Assembly (NCBI RefSeq): GCF_029714285.1
Contig: NZ_CP121665.1
Coordinates: 62,001-126,000 of the forward strand
Length of the DNA: 64,000 nucleotides
Origin: Rhizobium sp. CB3090
GTDB lineage: Bacteria > Pseudomonadota > Alphaproteobacteria > Rhizobiales > Rhizobiaceae
Direction of reading: 5' to 3'
The notes beneath the pieces were generated by a model that ran no database searches, was not told the origin of the DNA, and worked only from the letters and a program-made list of their open reading frames with translations. A program made the position numbers and the translations under genes. This document shows positions 56,721 to 64,000 of this stretch, piece after piece. The stretch's first letter is position 1. Every line of letters starts with the position of its first letter.

Positions 56721-56734
56721 TTGTTTCAGATCAA
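56721..56734. promoter_or_regulatory. Anaerobox-like site upstream of the alcohol dehydrogenase
   Basis: TTGTTTCAGATCAA differs from TTGAT-N4-ATCAA at one position and lies 66 bp before the dehydrogenase start. It is a weak candidate. Confidence 0.45.
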
Positions 56735-56799
56735 TGCGAGGGCCGATGATGCGAGCATGGTGGTCGCCGACCTTATCTTATCGATGAACGGAGGTTCCC

Positions 56800-57873
56800 A
56801 TGGTCAGGTTGATGAGGGCGGCAGTTGTAAGGGCATTCGGCAAACCACTCGTCATCGAACAAGTCCCGATACCCATCCCGGGTCCCGGAGAAGTGCTCGT
56901 CAAGGTCAAGGCGTGTGGCGTGTGCCATACCGATCTACATGCTGTCGACGGTGACTGGCCTATTCGTCCGATTTTATCTTTCATCCCGGGACATGAGGTG
57001 GCGGGTGTCGTCGCCGCTCTTGGTCCCGATGTCACAAATCTCAAAGAAGGAGATGCCGTCGGGGTCGCCTGGCTTCACGACGCGTGTCAGCGGTGTGAAT
57101 ATTGCGAATCCGGCTGGGAGACATTGTGCGAACATCAGCACAATACCGGCTATAGCTGCAACGGCGGCTTTGCCGACTACATGATCGCCGATGCCTCTTT
57201 TGTCGCGCGTCTTCCCAATCACATCGATTTTGCCGAAATCGCGCCGATCCTCTGCGCTGGCGTGACGAGCTATAAGGGGCTAAAGGAAACCGAAGCCCAG
57301 CCGGGAGAATGGGTCGCCATATCAGGCGTCGGCGGGCTCGGACACGTTGGCATTCAATATGCAAAAGCCATGGGTTTGAAGGTAATCGCCCTCGACATCG
57401 CACCGGAAAAGCTCAACCTTGCGCGGATGGCTGGCTCCGATTTCGCGATCAATGCCGCGACGCCAGATGCGGTCGCGGAAGTGATGAAGGTCACTGGCGG
57501 TGGCGCTCATGGCGTCCTGGTGACGGCGGTATCTCCGGCTGCCTTTTCACAAGCGATTTCGATCGCGCGTCGCAAGGCAACGATAAGCTTGGTCGGTTTG
57601 CCGCCGGGACAGTTCGCAACGCCAATCTTCGACGTCGTCTTGAAGCGCATTACCCTGCGTGGCTCGATCGTCGGAACACGTCAGGATCTCGATGAGGCAA
57701 TTGCCTTTGCTGCCGACCGCAAGGTGAAAGCCGCAATCAGCCGTGCGCCGCTGGAAGACATCAACAAGGTTTTCGCCAATCTCAAACAGGGGCAAGTGGA
57801 AGGCCGAGTCGTATTGGATATGGCGATGGGCGCATCGACCGATCGTGCGAAATCAGAACCGAGTTATGTCTGA
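56800..57873 (+). CDS. adhP: Zinc-dependent alcohol dehydrogenase
   Basis: 357-aa medium-chain dehydrogenase of the AdhP/AdhA type (NAD-dependent alcohol to aldehyde). Catalytic zinc ligands are in GVCHTDLH and PGHEVAGVV. The structural zinc cluster is C-x2-C-x2-C-x7-C in DACQRCEYCESGWETLC. The Rossmann motif is SGVGGLGHVGIQYA. ATG 56800 follows CGGAGG. It overlaps the next ATPase gene by 8 bp. It may serve fermentative NADH balance at low oxygen. Confidence 0.92.
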   Translation: MVRLMRAAVVRAFGKPLVIEQVPIPIPGPGEVLVKVKACGVCHTDLHAVDGDWPIRPILSFIPGHEVAGVVAALGPDVTNLKEGDAVGVAWLHDACQRCEYCESGWETLCEHQHNTGYSCNGGFADYMIADASFVARLPNHIDFAEIAPILCAGVTSYKGLKETEAQPGEWVAISGVGGLGHVGIQYAKAMGLKVIALDIAPEKLNLARMAGSDFAINAATPDAVAEVMKVTGGGAHGVLVTAVSPAAFSQAISIARRKATISLVGLPPGQFATPIFDVVLKRITLRGSIVGTRQDLDEAIAFAADRKVKAAISRAPLEDINKVFANLKQGQVEGRVVLDMAMGASTDRAKSEPSYV

Positions 57874-59731
57874 AGCGGCCGACCAATTCGAATGCGACCG
57901 CGATCCGGGTCAAGCCATTGATCTTTTCCGGATGCAGAGGGCCTCGTCCCTGCCGCTGTTTGTTCTTGCGGTCCTGGGACTCGGGACAGGCCTTGTATGC
58001 GCCTGGTTCGGTCTGGGTTCCTGGTCGGTGCTGGCATTGATCAGCGCTACCGCTGTTGTCCTGTTCGCACTGGCGGTGGACGTCTTTCTCAGTTTTCGCA
58101 AGAAAGAATTCGGTCTGGATATTATTGCTGCTCTAGCAATGGGAGCTGCACTCTGGTTTGGCGAATATGTCGCAGCCGCTATCGTGGCGGTGATGTTTGC
58201 CGGTGGACAGTCTCTGGAGAGCTATGCCCAAGCACGCGCCGAAAGCGGGATGACCGAACTGCTGTCGCGCGTGCCGCGTCTGGCGGTGATGGTGACGGAC
58301 GCCGGCTTCGCCGATGTCGCCATCGAAGAGGTTCTGGCGGGAGACAGACTTCTCGTTCGCAATGGGGATGTCGTTCCGGTCGACGGGCACGTTGACACCG
58401 GTCACGCCATCTTGAATGAAGCCGCGTTGACCGGTGAGTCCTTGCCTGTGCGACACAATCCGGGACAGATGATCATGAGTGGCGCGTCCAATATCGGTGA
58501 TGCGTTCGAAATGATTGCCGCCCACCCGGCGGCCGCGAGCACATATGCCAGCATCGTCCGTCTCATCGCGCAAGCGCGCAGCTCAAAGGCTCCGATGTCA
58601 AGGCTTGCCGACCGCTATGCATTGGCCTTTCTCGCTATCACGCTGGCAATCGCTATCCTGGCGGCCCTTTTATCAGGAGAGCCGACGCGCGCAGTGGCGG
58701 TGCTTGTCGTTGCGACCCCTTGCCCTCTCATTCTCGCTGTTCCCGTGGCGCTTGTTGCCGGTGTATCAAAGGCATCGCGCAACGGCATTCTTATAAAGGG
58801 CGCCAGCGTTCTCGAGGTTCTGGCAAGTATCAGGGCGGTCGTATTCGACAAGACGGGAACACTGACGACCGGACAACCGACGATACGGCACATTGATACT
58901 AACGCAGATCCAAACGAACTGCTGGGCCTGGCCGCATCGCTGGATCAGGCATCCGCTCACACCATTGCCCGTGCCGTGGTCGCTGAAGCCAAACGCCGTA
59001 AACTTGTCCTTTCGATACCGGCAACCGTGACTGAAGTCCCAGGGGAAGGCATTGAGGGATATGTTGGCAATCACCGGGTAGCGATCGGCGGCAAGCATTT
59101 TATTGCAGCCAGATGCGGACTCATGCAACCGCCGGAACATGCAGTGGGAACTGCCATGGCTTACGTTGCTATCGACGGGCATTATGCGGGAGCATTTATC
59201 TTTCAAGATCCGATCCGAACCGATGCTTTGGCAGTGGTCGAGAGTTTAAGAGGGCTTGGAATTAAGCGCATTTCGCTGGCCACGGGGGACAGGAACGTTG
59301 TCGGAAAAGCAGTTGGCCAAGCGCTAGGTCTCGACTTCGTCAGAGCAGAACTCGCACCTGCCCAGAAGGTCGAAGCTGTTAAAGACGAATTGAACCACGG
59401 CCACGTGATGATGATTGGCGACGGCGTCAACGACGCTCCAGCGCTTGCTGCTGCCTCTGTCGGGGTGGCCGTCGGCCGCGGGAATCTCGCCGCCGCAGCC
59501 GAGGCGGCCGATGTCGTCCTTCTACGAGACAATCTGCAGCTCGTCGCAACCTCGATCGAAATTGCACGTTGGTCGCGCCGGATTGCACTTGAGAGTGTCT
59601 ACGCCGGCATAGGGCTCTCAGTCGCCGCCATGATCGCCGCCGGTTGCGGATACCTTAGTCCCATTCAAGGCGCTCTTTTGCAGGAAATCATCGACGTCGC
59701 CGTCATCTTCAATGCCCTTCGAGCCGGTTAA
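57866..59731 (+). CDS. P1B heavy-metal ATPase without N-terminal metal-binding domain
   Basis: 621-aa ATPase with ALTGESLPV, the membrane metal motif TPCPLILAVPVAL (CPC), VFDKTGTLTTGQP, an HP-like motif ASAHTIARAVV and GDGVNDAPAL. The N-terminus (MSEAADQFECDRDPG) lacks an HMA domain. The ends of the transmembrane part resemble zinc/cadmium/cobalt exporters more than the copper pump FixI. ATG 57866 overlaps the dehydrogenase stop. Metal specificity cannot be fixed from sequence alone. Confidence 0.88.
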   Translation: MSEAADQFECDRDPGQAIDLFRMQRASSLPLFVLAVLGLGTGLVCAWFGLGSWSVLALISATAVVLFALAVDVFLSFRKKEFGLDIIAALAMGAALWFGEYVAAAIVAVMFAGGQSLESYAQARAESGMTELLSRVPRLAVMVTDAGFADVAIEEVLAGDRLLVRNGDVVPVDGHVDTGHAILNEAALTGESLPVRHNPGQMIMSGASNIGDAFEMIAAHPAAASTYASIVRLIAQARSSKAPMSRLADRYALAFLAITLAIAILAALLSGEPTRAVAVLVVATPCPLILAVPVALVAGVSKASRNGILIKGASVLEVLASIRAVVFDKTGTLTTGQPTIRHIDTNADPNELLGLAASLDQASAHTIARAVVAEAKRRKLVLSIPATVTEVPGEGIEGYVGNHRVAIGGKHFIAARCGLMQPPEHAVGTAMAYVAIDGHYAGAFIFQDPIRTDALAVVESLRGLGIKRISLATGDRNVVGKAVGQALGLDFVRAELAPAQKVEAVKDELNHGHVMMIGDGVNDAPALAAASVGVAVGRGNLAAAAEAADVVLLRDNLQLVATSIEIARWSRRIALESVYAGIGLSVAAMIAAGCGYLSPIQGALLQEIIDVAVIFNALRAG

Positions 59732-59784
59732 GGAAAATGGGGGTGGTTTTCTATTAGTTTACTAACCGGCGATGGGTCGTCCGT

Positions 59785-60525
59785 TTACAGTTCCAGGGCG
59801 TATCGAATACGGCGCCAATACTCTACGGCGCGTAGAGCATGGGTCGGCAAACGTTTCGGGCCGAAGAATTTGACTCGTTTGTAGTCGGTTCTGTGGCCGA
59901 TCAGGCTTTCCCTGCTGTGCGTCATCAAGCTCACGAGGTTCCGTTTCGTGGTGAGTACGTTCGACCCGTGGTGCCATCCCCTTTCCAGCGCGACGTCGAA
60001 GGGAAAGGCCATGCGCTGTAAGGCGGACAGCATCTTTTCCGCTCCAAGTCGCGTGATGACATAGCAGGCTGCGGACCCCTGAGGACCGTGGAGGCAGCGG
60101 CCGATTTCATCTCCAAGAGCGCTGGTCGCCATGTGCCGGAAGCCCCGGCAGCGATGATTGAAGAGTTTTATGACGTCAGCATTGCGGACTGCATTCAAGA
60201 TCGAGTTCGTTCTCTCAATCAGGTCTGCCGTAACCTCAACATCGTCCTCCATGACGATCACGGCATCGAAGTCGCTTTCGACAAGCATCGAAAGACATTT
60301 GATGTGACTGCGATAGCAGCCATATTCGCCTGCCAGGATTAGGCGTCCGCCATGCCGAAAAAAACTTTTCCAATCCACATCGCCATACTCCCGCTGCGAC
60401 AACTGGCGACCGTCGATGGCCGCCACACGCATCATAGGCATGCTGTATTGATCCGCTTTAGCGCGGATCGCTCGCCAACGTTCGATGGAACTGTCGAGAT
60501 TGATGACGTACACGCCAAGCTTCAT
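59785..60525 (-). CDS. Glycosyltransferase family 25 protein (LOS/LPS type), gene 2
   Basis: 246-aa cytoplasmic transferase. The start MKLGVYVINLDSSIERWRAI, FRHGGRLILAGEYGCYRSHIKCL and the DxD-like VIVMEDDVEV are family 25 features. It probably adds a sugar to lipooligosaccharide or another surface glycan. It overlaps the upstream family 25 gene by ATGA. Confidence 0.88.
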   Translation of the reverse strand: MKLGVYVINLDSSIERWRAIRAKADQYSMPMMRVAAIDGRQLSQREYGDVDWKSFFRHGGRLILAGEYGCYRSHIKCLSMLVESDFDAVIVMEDDVEVTADLIERTNSILNAVRNADVIKLFNHRCRGFRHMATSALGDEIGRCLHGPQGSAACYVITRLGAEKMLSALQRMAFPFDVALERGWHHGSNVLTTKRNLVSLMTHSRESLIGHRTDYKRVKFFGPKRLPTHALRAVEYWRRIRYALEL

Positions 60526-61385
60526 TGCGTGTCGCCAGCTTGTTTCACCGCATTTCGCGGGAACTGAGCCACGCCGGAGCCTATCTCATCGCTCTTCCAC
60601 AACGCCGCAGCAAAGGCGTGGACAAAAGCAACTGACAATCGCCATAACCGGAAGAACAGGCGACTTGCTTCGATGAATGCCCGATAAGGCAAGACAGTAA
60701 GGTAATGCCACCGCGATCTGTGATAGCGACGACGTTTTGACTGAATTTGCGAAGGCAATCCGATCATTTGGTCGATGGGCACCGGCGAGACAAACGCTGA
60801 TTTCAGGCCGTCGAAAAATTCGACGTCGAATGCGAGATCGAAAGGCAATCTCATCGGCAGCAGCTTTTCGACGAACCAATGCGCCGCACGCCGATTGATG
60901 AGATAGGCGCCGGATCCCTTTTCGCGGGTCAGCGCAATCGCGAGGCTTCGCTTTTCCGTCAATTTGGCGAAGCTGAATTTCCTACCACGATTGACCGTTG
61001 ATAGCCGCAAAATGTCCCATGCTGAGCCAGCATCAAGAGCTGCCTGCAGAAGCTCGGTCAAATCCTCGGGAAATTCGAGGTCGTCCTCCAAAACGAGGGC
61101 AAACTCGCATTCGGAGACAAGCAGGCGCCTGGCGCATTCCACATGGCTTAGATAGCAGCCGATTTCCCCCGGATTGCGGCGCCGACCATGCATGAAACGA
61201 AAGGAGCGTTCGCTGAATTCCGCAAGCGGAAAGTCGAGTATTTCGCCGTCAACGGCGGCAACCCGCTCAAACTGCAATCCAACCCGATCCAGCTTCTCCT
61301 GCATTGCGGTAAGCCGATCACCGGCGCGATCAAGATTAATCAAAAAGACCTTTAGCGGCCGGTTGTCCGGCTTCTGTTCATTCAT
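60522..61385 (-). CDS. Glycosyltransferase family 25 protein (LOS/LPS type), gene 1
   Basis: 287-aa transferase: LKVFLINLDRAGDRLTAMQEKLDRVGLQFERVAAVDG, GEIGCYLSHVECARRLL, FALVLEDDLEFPEDLTELLQ. A hydrophobic C-terminal stretch (FIEASRLFFRLWRLSVAFVHAF) may associate with the membrane. ATG 61385 (MNEQKPDNRP) gives a family-like start; the frame is open to 61481. Confidence 0.88.
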   Translation of the reverse strand: MNEQKPDNRPLKVFLINLDRAGDRLTAMQEKLDRVGLQFERVAAVDGEILDFPLAEFSERSFRFMHGRRRNPGEIGCYLSHVECARRLLVSECEFALVLEDDLEFPEDLTELLQAALDAGSAWDILRLSTVNRGRKFSFAKLTEKRSLAIALTREKGSGAYLINRRAAHWFVEKLLPMRLPFDLAFDVEFFDGLKSAFVSPVPIDQMIGLPSQIQSKRRRYHRSRWHYLTVLPYRAFIEASRLFFRLWRLSVAFVHAFAAALWKSDEIGSGVAQFPRNAVKQAGDTQ

Positions 61386-61657
61386 GCCCTGCTCCACTCC
61401 GGCGGCAACGGCCTCATGACCGTGCTTTCGGAGCAGACACTGTTCAGCCCGACTTACGGGACGCTTACAAGATTCCGGCAAGAAGAAGGAATTTAACAGC
61501 TCATCGCCACACTGGAAATGCGCTGCGTTTCAATACCCCTGCATTGGATTGCCTTGCCGTCCCGCACAATCTTCGCCCGCCGACAGCAAACGGACAGCTT
61601 CGCTACATTAGTGATCTTTCGTCACCAACAACTTCAATGTGCAAAAAGGATGATCCA

Positions 61658-61930
61658 ATGAACTTTAAGATGCTGATTTCCGTCGCCGTCGCCGCAGCAG
61701 CTCCGGCGCTGGCTCATGCGAGCCCTAGCTGCACGAAAGAGCCCAAATCTGCGTGGATGTCGCAAGACGCCATGAAATCCAAAATCGATCAGCAAGGTTA
61801 TAAGGTCAGGACCTTCCAGGTCACTGGTAACTGTTACGAAATCTACGGCAAGGACAAGGACGGCAAGCGCGCAGAGGTCTACTTCAATCCGGTCACCGGC
61901 GCCATCGTCAAAGCCGAAATCGGGGATTGA
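61658..61930 (+). CDS. Secreted PepSY-domain protein
   Basis: 90-aa protein: signal peptide (MLISVAVAAAAPALAHAS) and a PepSY domain (WMSQDAMKSKIDQQGYKVRTFQVTGNCYEIYGKDKDGKRAEVYFNPVTGAIVK). The ATG follows AAAAAGGATG. It is the first gene of a tight set with cytochrome b561 and a two-component pair, 3 bp before the cytochrome gene. It probably senses or modulates at the periplasmic face. Confidence 0.88.
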   Translation: MNFKMLISVAVAAAAPALAHASPSCTKEPKSAWMSQDAMKSKIDQQGYKVRTFQVTGNCYEIYGKDKDGKRAEVYFNPVTGAIVKAEIGD

Positions 61931-61933
61931 GCC

Positions 61934-62488
61934 ATGACGGAGATCACGACCAACGAAAACGACTTGGCTCCGTCCGCGACGATCAAGGTCTGGGATCCGG
62001 TCGTGCGCCTCTTCCATTGGACCGTTGTGTCGGCCTGCGTGCTCAATCTCTTCATCCTCGAAGAAGGACGATATTGGCATCGCATGACCGGCTACACCGT
62101 GGCGGTCGCCTTGACCATCCGCGTGCTGTGGGGGTTTGTCGGAACCAAGCATGCGCGCTTTTCCGACTTTTTCCCAACGCCGGCCAAAGTTATGGGTCAT
62201 ATATTCGATATCGTCGATGGTCGCAAAAGCCGGTCCATCGGCCACAATCCGCTCGCATCCGTTATGATGCTGTTATTGATGGCTCTACTGGCTGCGACCT
62301 GCCTGACGGGATGGATGACGACGCTCGATGCCTTTTGGGGCGATAAGTGGTTGGAGGAATTGCATGGCGTCATCGCAAATAGCATCATGGTGCTTGCTTT
62401 CATCCACGCAGCCGCTGCACTGATCGAAAGCTGGAGACATCGGGAAAATCTCGTTTGGTCTATGGTGACGGGACGAAAAAGGGCATGA
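61934..62488 (+). CDS. Cytochrome b561-family membrane protein
   Basis: 184-aa di-haem b-type cytochrome with four helices. VWDPVVRLFHWTVVSACVLNLF, RMTGYTVAVALTIRVLWGFVGTKHARFSDF and LEELHGVIANSIMVLAFIHAAAAL carry the expected histidines. The family transfers electrons from or to quinone. The last codons overlap the response regulator start (ATGA). Confidence 0.92.
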   Translation: MTEITTNENDLAPSATIKVWDPVVRLFHWTVVSACVLNLFILEEGRYWHRMTGYTVAVALTIRVLWGFVGTKHARFSDFFPTPAKVMGHIFDIVDGRKSRSIGHNPLASVMMLLLMALLAATCLTGWMTTLDAFWGDKWLEELHGVIANSIMVLAFIHAAAALIESWRHRENLVWSMVTGRKRA

Positions 62489-63162
62489 GGATTCTACTGG
62501 TTGAAGACAGCCCACGCCTGCGGGAGTTGGTCTCGGAGACGATCCGCGAGGCAGACTGGCGGATCGATGCCTTCTGCACTGCGGAGGAAGGGCGCCTTGC
62601 ACTGGAATCGGCTGGCTATGACCTCCTCCTTCTCGATCTTGGCCTTCCGGACGCGGATGGCCTCGCCTTCTTGAAATCGATCCGCTCAGACAAACATCAG
62701 ATCCCGGTGCTAATTCTTACGGCACGCGACGCCATCGATGAACGCATCGCCGGCTTGGACGCAGGAGCCGACGATTACCTCACAAAGCCGTTCAACAATG
62801 GCGAACTCCTGGCCCGCATTCGGGCCCTGATGCGGCGGTCGCCCTCCGCGCTCATGCCGACGCTCGAATTCGCAAAATTGGAATTTGACCTGACGTCGAG
62901 GCAGGTGCGTTATGATGGCGCCGACCTGGCCTTGATGCCTTCGGAAAAGTCCTTGCTGGAACTTCTCATGCGTGACGCCGGCAAGGTCGTCTCCAAGCGC
63001 CGCCTTGAGCACGCCGTCTCCGAGTTCGGCGAGGAGCGCAGTTCCAATGCCATCGAGCTTGCCATTTCGCGATTGCGCAAGAAGCTGGAAGGCCGATCGA
63101 CGAACGCTAAGATCGAGACGGTTCGCGGCGTTGGCTATATGCTGCGCGAGGCTTCACCGTGA
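62485..63162 (+). CDS. OmpR-family response regulator
   Basis: 225-aa regulator with a receiver (MRILLVEDSPRLREL, LLLLDLGLPDADG phospho-Asp, YLTKPFNNGEL) and a winged-helix DNA-binding domain (LMPSEKSLLELLMRDAGKVVSKRRLEHAV, IELAISRLRKKLEG, VRGVGYMLRE). It overlaps both cytochrome b561 and the kinase gene by 4 bp. Confidence 0.94.
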   Translation: MRILLVEDSPRLRELVSETIREADWRIDAFCTAEEGRLALESAGYDLLLLDLGLPDADGLAFLKSIRSDKHQIPVLILTARDAIDERIAGLDAGADDYLTKPFNNGELLARIRALMRRSPSALMPTLEFAKLEFDLTSRQVRYDGADLALMPSEKSLLELLMRDAGKVVSKRRLEHAVSEFGEERSSNAIELAISRLRKKLEGRSTNAKIETVRGVGYMLREASP

Positions 63163-64000
63163 GCACGCCAAGCCCGGCCCTTGCGACCATCCTCACCCGC
63201 AGGATCGTCTTCTTTGCGGTACTTGCTATGCTCGTTCAGCTCGCCGTCGTCTTTTCTGACTACTACTGGAATGTCGGAGAGCTTTCCCGGCTTTTTGTCG
63301 AGCAAGAGACTGACCGCCTCGCCTCCGGTATCGGCAATATTGGTGGGGAACCAGCCTATCAGCTCCCCGCAGGACTGAAGGATAGATATGGAAAGCCCGA
63401 TACGGGCTATGTCGCACGCATCCGCAATGCCGATGGGCGGGTAATCTTCGCATCGTGTGACAATGAATGCGAACGGCATTTTTTGCCCGCCGACATCAGG
63501 CCGCCCGACTTCTGGCTCAGGACCGTGACGCCCGGCAAGCCCTTGACGCTGGTCGGAGGGCGTGCGTTCGCCATCAATGGCAAAAACTATTTCGTCGACG
63601 TCGCATCGATGGGAGATCCAGAAAATGTCGTCTCCAACGTCTTCTGGAACGAGGTACGAGAACATATGATCGTGCCGATGAGCATACTTCTGGTCCTGGT
63701 TCTGGGCGCCACGCTTCTTTCAGTTCACTGGGCGTTGCGGCCTGTCCATGCGGCGGCCATTGCGGCGGATGCCATCGACCCGATGGATGCTCGATCTCAT
63801 CTCTCTGTAAAGGGCATGCCGCTCGAGATTGCGCATCTGGCCGAGGCGGTGAATAGGGCGTTTCAACGTGTCGGCGAGCTTATGAAATCGCAAAAGCTGC
63901 TGACGACGGGCATTGCACATGAAGTTCGCACGCCGCTCGCGGCAATCAAGCTCGAACTCAGCCGAATTGATCATCTTCGAGCGCGCAAAGCGGAAGCCGA
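63159..64000 (+). CDS. Sensor histidine kinase, cut by the window end
   Basis: The partial frame starts at GTG 63159 and is open to the end. The first helix (IVFFAVLAMLVQLAVVF), periplasmic region (ELSRLFVEQETDRLASGIG ... GRAFAINGKNYFVDVASMG), second helix (MIVPMSILLVLVLGATLL), a HAMP-like linker and the HisKA box LTTGIAHEVRTPLAAIKLEL are visible. The ATPase domain lies beyond the window. Partner of the response regulator at 62485. Confidence 0.9.
   Translation, partial: MSTPSPALATILTRRIVFFAVLAMLVQLAVVFSDYYWNVGELSRLFVEQETDRLASGIGNIGGEPAYQLPAGLKDRYGKPDTGYVARIRNADGRVIFASCDNECERHFLPADIRPPDFWLRTVTPGKPLTLVGGRAFAINGKNYFVDVASMGDPENVVSNVFWNEVREHMIVPMSILLVLVLGATLLSVHWALRPVHAAAIAADAIDPMDARSHLSVKGMPLEIAHLAEAVNRAFQRVGELMKSQKLLTTGIAHEVRTPLAAIKLELSRIDHLRARKAEA

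Overview
The window looks like rhizobial (Alphaproteobacteria, Rhizobiales) accessory DNA, most likely a plasmid of a Rhizobium etli/leguminosarum-type symbiont. The evidence is a complete fixNOQP-fixGHIS set, hybrid FixL/FixK pairs, a cyc/ccm cluster, a 5-aminolevulinate synthase gene, RIME-type palindromes and many IS remnants. No rRNA, tRNA, CRISPR array or replication gene was recognised.

Layout. 0.15-2.8 kb (minus): fixK and a hybrid FixL kinase. 3.0-11.4 kb (plus): fixNOQP (cbb3 oxidase) and fixGHIS (its assembly). 11.5-17.2 kb: a Crp/Fnr regulator, cycHJKL (cytochrome c maturation) and a CBS-BON protein. 17.3-19.6 kb: ccmCD (minus, ccmC frameshifted) divergent from hemA. 19.7-22.3 kb: an ABC-exporter remnant, a GAF-Fis regulator and a DUF1275 membrane protein. 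22.5-30 kb: a decay zone with IS30, IS481, IS110 and IS630 pieces, a bounded IS701-type element with CTAG duplications, an RHS toxin gene split by an IS630 copy, an immunity-like gene and a broken imuAB cassette. 30.3-38.8 kb (minus): an XRE regulator, a six-gene hydrogenase-4/complex I-like operon whose large subunit lacks the NiFe cysteines, and a DUF4365 protein. 39.2-53.4 kb: a GGDEF protein, two TMD-only ABC paralogues, a receiver-phosphatase fusion, SnoaL/Atu4866/LysR genes, an Mg2+-type P-ATPase, a flavodoxin-fold reductase, a second CBS-BON protein, an SPW membrane protein and a host-attachment protein. 53.5-56.0 kb (minus): a second fixK-hybrid fixL pair. 56.2-64 kb: alcohol dehydrogenase, a P1B ATPase, two family 25 glycosyltransferases, and a PepSY / cytochrome b561 / two-component module cut by the window end.

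How it works together. Low oxygen should be sensed by the haem-PAS hybrid FixL proteins. Both fixK copies carry a direct repeat GTTACA-N4-GTTACA upstream, matching the K-box I recall as the target of FxkR; fxkR itself is not in the window. FixK-type anaeroboxes (TTGAY-N4-RTCAA) precede fixN, fixG, cycH, the CBS-BON genes, ccmC, hemA, a small secreted protein and the Mg2+-type ATPase. The window therefore reads as one microaerobic regulon that makes haem, matures cytochromes c, builds the cbb3 oxidase and expresses a stress/ion-transport set.

Several genes carry single-base or short deletions (ccmC, SPW protein, receiver-phosphatase, ABC copy 2, IS701 transposase). These are either real decay or base-calling errors and are flagged individually.
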